Positions 59,159 through 64,000 of a stretch of DNA of 64,000 nt are shown in pieces. The DNA comes from Thiodiazotropha sp050291245. Its GTDB lineage: Bacteria; Pseudomonadota; Gammaproteobacteria; Chromatiales; Chromatiaceae. The notes beneath the pieces were generated by a model that ran no database searches, was not told the origin of the DNA, and worked only from the letters and a program-made list of their open reading frames with translations. How positions within the stretch are numbered: the first letter of the stretch is position 1; every line of letters starts with the position of its first letter. The translations under genes and the position numbers were made by a program. The DNA lies in the NCBI GenBank assembly GCA_050291245.1, contig JBNKJP010000022.1, forward strand, positions 62,001 through 126,000, in the 5' to 3' direction.

Positions 59159-59187
59159 ATATGGTGCTATTTTTAGAGGTTTTCAAG
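59159..59187 (-). promoter_or_regulatory. Sigma-32 (heat-shock) promoter of hsp20
   Basis: On the minus strand CTTGAAA (59187-59181), 14-bp spacer, CACCATAT (59166-59159), matching the RpoH consensus CTTGAAA / CCCCATNT at 7 of 7 and 6 of 7 defined positions. It lies 36 bp upstream of the hsp20 start. Confidence 0.75.
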
Positions 59188-59259
59188 GGTTTTTAGGGGC
59201 TAATTCAGGTAAATTTTCTGGTCTTTTCTTGATAGAAAAAGTACATTATAAACAATGGG

Positions 59260-61386
59260 TTATGCTCGTGTTTTGCGGGGCTTGCGTGAGCCTTTTCGGG
59301 GCGTGGTTCCGGGGGTGCCCGATGCTCGGCGTGAAGCCGTTGCAGGATGTCTGTCAGTGGTTTTCGAAACCGCTTTTTCCGGTCTCGGTTGCCAGCGGGG
59401 CACCAACTGGTGTTTACCGTTGCCGATCAGATCGCTACGCCCCATACGGGTCAGGGCCTCCCGCAGTAAGGGCCAGTTTTTCGGATCGTGATAGCGCAGG
59501 AATGCTTTATGCAGACGCCGTTGCTTCAAGCCCCGGACCACTTCGACCCGGCCTGTTTTGTCCCGGCGGATGCGCTGCAAGGGGTTTCGCCCGGTATGGT
59601 ACATGGCGGATGCAATGGCCAGGGGGGTGGGCAGAAAGGACTGTACCTGGTCGGGGCGGAAACCGTTGGCCTTCAGCCATAGCGCCAGGTTGAGCATGTC
59701 CCGGTCGCTGGTACCGGGATGGGCGGCGATAAAGTAGGGAATCAGGTACTGTTCCTTGCCGGCTTCCGCGGAGTATTTATCAAACAGCTTCTTGAACTGC
59801 TCGTAACGATCGATACCCGGCTTCATCATCTTGCTCAGGGGGGAGGATTCCGTGTGTTCCGGGGCGATCTTCAGATAGCCACCCACATGGTAAGTGACCA
59901 GTTCCCGGATATATTCCGGTGAGCGCACCGCCAGGTCGTAGCGCAGGCCCGAGGCGATGAAGATCCGTTTGATGCCGGGCAGTTTGCGGGTGCGGCGATA
60001 CAGATCGATGAGCGGGCGATGGTCCGTATTGAGATTGCGGCAGATATCGGGATAGACGCAGGAGAGCCGCCGACAGGCGGACTCGACCGCCGGATCCTTG
60101 CAGGCGAGGCGGTACATATTAGCGGTGGGGCCGCCCAGGTCGGAGATGTGTCCGGTAAAGCCCGGCACCTGGTCCCGGATGGTCTCCACCTCGCGTACGA
60201 TGGAGTCCTCGGAACGGCTCTGGATGATGCGTCCCTCGTGTTCAGTGATCGAGCAGAAGGTGCAGCCGCCGAAACAGCCGCGCATGATATTCACCGAGTG
60301 GCGAATCATCTCCCAGGCCGGGTTGCGCGCGTCGCCGTAAGCGGGGTGAGGAAGACGCGTGTAGGGCAGTTCGTAGACCCGGTCCAGCTCCTCGGTGGTC
60401 AACGGAACAGGAGGCGGGTTGAGCCACACATCCCGTTTACCGTGACGCTGGATCAGAGCCCGGGCATTTCCCGGGTTGGTCTCCAGATGGAATACCCGGG
60501 AGGCATGGGCGTAGAGCACCTCGTCATCGACCACCTGGTCGTAGGAGGGCAGGCGTACCACGGTGCGTTCCCGGGGCAGCTGCCTTGGCCGCAGATGGGC
60601 TGTTGGGATCACTCGTGGGTTACAGGTTGGTGCAGTCTCGTAGGGATGGGCGTGGAGGGCCTTGGGCCCGGGCTCATCCAGTTCCGTGGCGTCGATCTCG
60701 TACCACTCCGGGGGCCGTTCCTGACACATGAAGCCGGTGCCGCGCACATCGGTGATCGATGCGATAGGCTCGCCTTTCGCCAGGCGGTGGGTCACCTCCA
60801 CGATGGCGCGCTCCGCATTGCCGTAGATCAGCAGGTCCGCCTTGGAATCGGGGAGAATCGAGCGCCGCACCTTCTCGGACCAGTAGTCGTAGTGGGCGAT
60901 TCGTCGCAGGCTCGCCTCGATACCGCCGATCACGATCGGTACACCCTTGAAGGCCTCCCGGGCACGCTGGGCATAGACGATGACCGACCGGTCGGGGCGC
61001 CGTCCGGCCTCTCCGTTCGGGGTATAGGCATCGTCGCTGCGAATGCGCCGGTCGGCGGTGTAGCGATTCACCATCGAGTCCATGTTCCCGGCGGTGATGC
61101 CGAAATAGAGATTGGGGCGTCCCAGCCGGCGCAGGGACTCCGCGTCCCGCCAGTCCGGCTGGGCAATGATCCCGACCCGGAACCCCTGGGCTTCCAGGAG
61201 GCGGCCAATCAGGGCCATGCCGAAGCTGGGATGATCCACATAGGCGTCGCCGGTAACCAGGATCACATCGCAGCTGTCCCAGCCCAGATGCTCCATCTCC
61301 TCACGGCTCATGGGCAACACGGGTGCCGTGCCGAAGCGGGCGGCCCAGTAGGGTCGATGGGAGAATAGTGCTGGGGCTTTCAACAT
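59260..61386 (-). CDS. ygiQ: YgiQ-family radical SAM protein
   Basis: 708 residues. N-terminal YgiQ domain (MSREEMEHLGWDSCDVILVTGDAYVDHPSFGMALIG), central radical SAM domain with the cluster motif RGCFGGCTFCSITEHEGR (CX3CX2C), and the DUF3362-type C-terminal part. The final 45 residues are basic and Pro/Thr/Ser-rich, a variable tail. The reaction is not established; the iron-sulfur cluster cleaves S-adenosylmethionine to a radical. Single gene, divergent orientation from nothing obvious, followed by hsp20 control DNA. Confidence 0.93.
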   Translation of the reverse strand: MLKAPALFSHRPYWAARFGTAPVLPMSREEMEHLGWDSCDVILVTGDAYVDHPSFGMALIGRLLEAQGFRVGIIAQPDWRDAESLRRLGRPNLYFGITAGNMDSMVNRYTADRRIRSDDAYTPNGEAGRRPDRSVIVYAQRAREAFKGVPIVIGGIEASLRRIAHYDYWSEKVRRSILPDSKADLLIYGNAERAIVEVTHRLAKGEPIASITDVRGTGFMCQERPPEWYEIDATELDEPGPKALHAHPYETAPTCNPRVIPTAHLRPRQLPRERTVVRLPSYDQVVDDEVLYAHASRVFHLETNPGNARALIQRHGKRDVWLNPPPVPLTTEELDRVYELPYTRLPHPAYGDARNPAWEMIRHSVNIMRGCFGGCTFCSITEHEGRIIQSRSEDSIVREVETIRDQVPGFTGHISDLGGPTANMYRLACKDPAVESACRRLSCVYPDICRNLNTDHRPLIDLYRRTRKLPGIKRIFIASGLRYDLAVRSPEYIRELVTYHVGGYLKIAPEHTESSPLSKMMKPGIDRYEQFKKLFDKYSAEAGKEQYLIPYFIAAHPGTSDRDMLNLALWLKANGFRPDQVQSFLPTPLAIASAMYHTGRNPLQRIRRDKTGRVEVVRGLKQRRLHKAFLRYHDPKNWPLLREALTRMGRSDLIGNGKHQLVPRWQPRPEKAVSKTTDRHPATASRRASGTPGTTPRKGSRKPRKTRA

Positions 61387-61483
61387 GAACAGTGCGAATT
61401 CTGAAGGCGGAGGCGGATTATGCCACCATTAGCGCGCATCCTGAGCTGTCAGTCAACGGACGGGTCGTTTGGTTTCTCAGTTC

Positions 61484-61589
61484 GTTCCCACGCTCCGTGT
61501 GGGAACGCATACCTAAGCCAGGCAGTACTGGCCAGGTTTGAAATGCGTGTCTGACCTCAGGTCTGCATTCCCACGCAGAGCGTGGGGAC
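61484..61589. repeat. REP doublet H
   Basis: Units at 61484-61506 and 61567-61589, 60-bp spacer beginning GCATACC and ending GGTCTGC. It fills the gap between ygiQ and the BatD gene. Confidence 0.85.
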
Positions 61590-61623
61590 GAGAGTGCTCG
61601 TCCGAGGGTTTCTGTTCTCAGGA

Positions 61624-63387
61624 TCAGAGCGCATGTCCCGGGTTGAGGTCGGGCAACGCGGTTTCATCCTGTTTCGGTGGCCGCCGCTTGCGGCTGGGCC
61701 ATAGTCTCAGGCTGGGCCTGATCTCGTGTTTGAAGGCCTCTTTCCAGCGCTCGAAATCCAGGGTTTTGTGGCCGTAAATGGCATGCTCCAGATCGTGAAT
61801 CAGGGCCTCAATTTTTCTCGGCTCCGCCTTCGGGTGGAAATCCACGATGTTATTCCCGATCACACTGAACGGCACATTGGGGGGGAGGCCCAGATGCTTG
61901 TTCGCAAGGAAGCGCAGGGTATAGCCCCAGATCTCCGGATCGGTCTCCTCATCCACGAAACGCACGCAGAACCAGAAACGAACCGATAGCGGTAGCGCTC
62001 CAACCAAACGTCGGCGCCAGCGATGCCAGCGGGTCACCGGGTTGAGTATCGCGGTGGTGGCACGCAGTTTTTCCCTGAGGGGGGAAAACGCCGGAGCCAT
62101 ACGCGACATCGGACGTTGCAACAGCACGATCAGTGGCTCGAGAGGAGATTTCTGTTCGGATCCTTTGCGCCGATGGGACAGTCCAATGGCGATCCAATAG
62201 CCAAAAATGATACCGAAGGCCAGGGCCAGGGGAATCCAGAAGGCCGAGGAGGATCCTCCGGGAAACAGGGAACTCTCCTCCCCGTCGGATGAGAAAAAGC
62301 TGGTTGACTTCTCCACGCCGCTGACCGCGATCGGTTGCATCGGCACGGTCGCGCGCTGGGGGATGTCCGCACGGGTGTTCCACCAGTTCACACTGAGTTG
62401 CGGGAGTTTCAGATCGCCACCGAACTGGGGGACCAGAGTGAAGGTTTCCAGACGTCGCCCGATGATCCGGCCCGACTTCTTGTCGAGTCGGGTCTCGACG
62501 TAACTCTGGTCCCGGTAGACACGGAAGGCATCGGATTCGAGTTGCCGGGCGAGGCTGGGCAGTTGATCACCCCCTTTGCCGGTTGCGGTCAGCTCGATGG
62601 TCACGGGAAGGGGCTTGCCGGCGGCGGGCCGGATCTCTTTGGGGAGGGTAAAAGTCAGGTCGATCTGTTCCAAGGGGAGCCAGGGTCTGCTGTCCGGGTG
62701 GGCGGCCCGTACCTCAAGACTCAGATCCCCTGGCATCTTCACCGAAAAGGCCCGATTACCCGCCCGGTAACCCGAGACCTGCTCTTCACCGGTGATCTCA
62801 ATGGGAGGGAGGCGGTAGTGGCCGGGCTTGAGTGGTGTGACCTCGTAATAGAAATCGTTGACGATCACCCGTTGGCCCTTTTTCTGATCGGAATAGGTCA
62901 CCGGGCCTTCGATCTTGCGGTAGATCAGGTCATCGGTTTGCGGGATCTGGGGTGTTGCGGTCAACAGGTTGTTCTGGCTTACCACGCTGAGTTTGAGCAG
63001 CACACCCTCCTGGATATAGGGGGTAGGGTTGCCGAATTCCGTTTCCAGGTAGGTTGTGATGGTTTTGCTCGGGTAGTAGCTCTGGGGTGAGTAACCGGGT
63101 TGCTGGTTCGGCCAGCCTCCCGCGTAGGGTGACGGGGTCGTGGGGGGTTGTTGCGGGGTGCCGCTTTGCCGTTGTGCCGGATTTCTGAAATTCCACTGTC
63201 CCGGCGGCAAACCCTGCCAGGGTTGTGATCCATAGGGGGCAGCCTGGACACCCCATGGCAAAAGCAGAGGTTGAACCAGCAACAACGTGATCAGGGCGCT
63301 CCACAACCGCCGTTGGAGTTCAGCTGGGATGCGCAAATGGGCAAGGTGTGTGTGTTCGGTCATGTGTGTTTTCCGGGGCAGGGTCAC
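61624..63387 (-). CDS. batD: BatD-like protein (Bat aerotolerance operon)
   Basis: 587 residues if started at the GTG at 63387, whose GTGA overlaps the stop of the upstream gene; an ATG at 63363 would give 579. Signal-type hydrophobic segment (about 30-50, LITLLLVQPLLLPWGVQA). A Gln/Pro-rich linker is followed by repeated beta-sandwich domains (YLETEFGNPTPYIQEGVLLKL, FYYEVTPLKPGHYRLPPIEI, LEQIDLTFTLPKEI, ETFTLVPQFGGDLKLPQLSV). One transmembrane helix (about 393-413, FWIPLALAFGIIFGYWIAIGL) leads to a C-terminal cytoplasmic region. BatD acts with BatA/BatB von Willebrand proteins and MoxR ATPases in envelope stress or oxygen tolerance, by genetics in Bacteroides. Downstream gene of the operon here. 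Confidence 0.85.
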   Translation of the reverse strand: MTLPRKTHMTEHTHLAHLRIPAELQRRLWSALITLLLVQPLLLPWGVQAAPYGSQPWQGLPPGQWNFRNPAQRQSGTPQQPPTTPSPYAGGWPNQQPGYSPQSYYPSKTITTYLETEFGNPTPYIQEGVLLKLSVVSQNNLLTATPQIPQTDDLIYRKIEGPVTYSDQKKGQRVIVNDFYYEVTPLKPGHYRLPPIEITGEEQVSGYRAGNRAFSVKMPGDLSLEVRAAHPDSRPWLPLEQIDLTFTLPKEIRPAAGKPLPVTIELTATGKGGDQLPSLARQLESDAFRVYRDQSYVETRLDKKSGRIIGRRLETFTLVPQFGGDLKLPQLSVNWWNTRADIPQRATVPMQPIAVSGVEKSTSFFSSDGEESSLFPGGSSSAFWIPLALAFGIIFGYWIAIGLSHRRKGSEQKSPLEPLIVLLQRPMSRMAPAFSPLREKLRATTAILNPVTRWHRWRRRLVGALPLSVRFWFCVRFVDEETDPEIWGYTLRFLANKHLGLPPNVPFSVIGNNIVDFHPKAEPRKIEALIHDLEHAIYGHKTLDFERWKEAFKHEIRPSLRLWPSRKRRPPKQDETALPDLNPGHAL

Positions 63388-64000
63388 CAGGGTCTCGTTT
63401 CTGTATCTCGTCCGCCGCGACTGCGCAGATACCGATACTCCTCCAGGCGGAACTGTTGTTGCATGAGTTGGGCCGGGTCGCCTTCGACCTGATCAAGCCA
63501 CTGTTCCATCAACAGACTGGCGCCGCTGGGTGCTTCGCTTTGGATATTGCCTTCGTTATTCTCCGCTTGCGCCGGATCCGGTTCCTGCCCCTGTCCCTGG
63601 CTCTGGTCCACTTGTTCGACTGCCTGTGAACGGCCGGCATCGTCGGGATTGAGGTTCCGTTCACCGGTATCCTTGCCCATCTGTTCCGGGTTGCGCTTTG
63701 TTCCGGTCTGCGCCTTCTGATCTTTCTGTTCACCGAGATTAGGAGGCATTTCCTGTCCCTGTTCCGGGCCAGACGGTTGATCCTTTGGCTGCTGTTCGTC
63801 CTGCCCCTGGTCACTGGGTGACTCGTTTTGATCTTTTCCCGACGGCAGTTGCTCTGCTCCCTCTTTTTGCCCGGTTTGACGCTCTGTTTGTCTGTCCTGT
63901 TCTTCGCCCTTGGAATCGCTATCCAATGACTCCTGGCCGGAGGACTGTTCCGATTCCGAAGATTCGTTAGCCGATGTATCCTGTGTCTGCTCATCCTGGT
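63384..64000 (-). CDS. C-terminus of a BatB/BatC-type protein (5' partial)
   Basis: The frame is open from its TGA at 63384 to the right edge, so the beginning is outside the window. What is visible is about 130 residues of low-complexity sequence rich in Gln, Glu, Asp, Ser, Asn and Pro, followed by a short ordered end (SLLMEQWLDQVEGDPAQLMQQQFRLEEY, then RYLRSRGG). That end is the usual C-terminus of the BatB-BatC fusion (von Willebrand A plus TPR) proteins located before BatD; the low-complexity linker is typical too. Coupled to the BatD gene by a 4-bp overlap. Confidence 0.8.
   Translation of the reverse strand, partial: QDEQTQDTSANESSESEQSSGQESLDSDSKGEEQDRQTERQTGQKEGAEQLPSGKDQNESPSDQGQDEQQPKDQPSGPEQGQEMPPNLGEQKDQKAQTGTKRNPEQMGKDTGERNLNPDDAGRSQAVEQVDQSQGQGQEPDPAQAENNEGNIQSEAPSGASLLMEQWLDQVEGDPAQLMQQQFRLEEYRYLRSRGGRDTETRPW

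Noticed and set aside
1..64000. CRISPR array
   Set aside because: The palindromic repeats are dispersed between genes at irregular distances and in both orientations; no run of direct repeats with unique spacers and no cas gene.
1..64000. tRNA or rRNA genes
   Set aside because: I looked in intergenic regions for T-loop GTTCRANNC sequences with flanking stems and for rRNA cores and found none that closed a cloverleaf.

Overview
The window looks like chromosome of a chemolithoautotrophic gammaproteobacterium of the sulfur-oxidiser type (free-living or animal symbiont). Evidence: form I RuBisCO (cbbLS) and form II RuBisCO (cbbM) each accompany their own CbbQ/CbbO activase pair, and a CbbR-type LysR regulator and a phosphoribulokinase lie on the same 30 kb. 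Housekeeping genes (argS, dxs, the BON/DiaA/YraN/LpoA/RsmI block) have gammaproteobacterial character. No sulfur-oxidation gene is in the window, so the lifestyle is inferred from the Calvin cycle genes. A closer taxonomic placement (for example Thiodiazotropha or Sedimenticola relatives) is a guess.

Layout. 1-7.5 kb: end of a Pro/Tyr-rich gene, an orphan ParA ATPase, a DUF302 protein, a Met-rich membrane coiled-coil protein, a FimX-like degenerate GGDEF/EAL protein, DAHP synthase and two small cytoplasmic proteins. 7.6-22.4 kb: carbon fixation. On the minus strand cbbL-cbbS-cbbQ1-cbbO1, then cbbM, then cbbQ2-cbbO2. The line is broken by plus-strand insertions: argS between cbbM and cbbQ2, and a secreted ankyrin protein plus a small exported protein between cbbO1 and cbbM. 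cbbL and cbbM share an 18-bp operator-like element upstream. 22.8-29.0 kb: a lipase-like hydrolase and a tight eight-gene minus-strand operon coding for a FimV-like TPR protein, a receiver-like protein, a Ras-like GTPase, a winged-helix/roadblock-like protein, a protoglobin, a roadblock/LC7 protein, an Aer-type PAS protein and a cytoplasmic PhnD-like protein. This is the best candidate for an undescribed system: a heme- and flavin-sensing GTPase switch, possibly governing cell polarity or type IV pili. 29.3-35.6 kb: cbbR, dxs, gloB, a SLAC1/TDT anion channel and cbbP.

35.8-40.5 kb: two NhaD sodium/proton antiporters separated by an IS110-family (IS1111-type) element whose 3' non-coding part may carry its guide RNA. 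40.7-42.6 kb: an unknown protein, a 111-bp hairpin element and a sugar-1-phosphate transferase. 42.7-50.1 kb: a second unusual unit, with a CHASE2 adenylate cyclase, an exported FecR-TPR-beta-barrel protein and two small paralogous proteins (one with a His-rich N-terminus), divergent from a Crp-type regulator that keeps the cAMP-pocket residues. 50.6-57.8 kb: FAD-linked oxidase, then the envelope/division block dolP, diaA, yraN, lpoA and divergent rsmI, and a small outer-membrane barrel. 58-64 kb: Hsp20 behind a sigma-32-like promoter, a YgiQ radical SAM protein and the end of a Bat (aerotolerance) operon.

Intergenic spaces hold several repeat families: palindromic REP units, four of them as inverted doublets with a 57-60 bp spacer; a second REP family of the ATCCCGGC type; and AT-rich TTGAATTTTGAATT tracts clustered at the cbb gene junctions. 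I found no rRNA, tRNA or CRISPR array.
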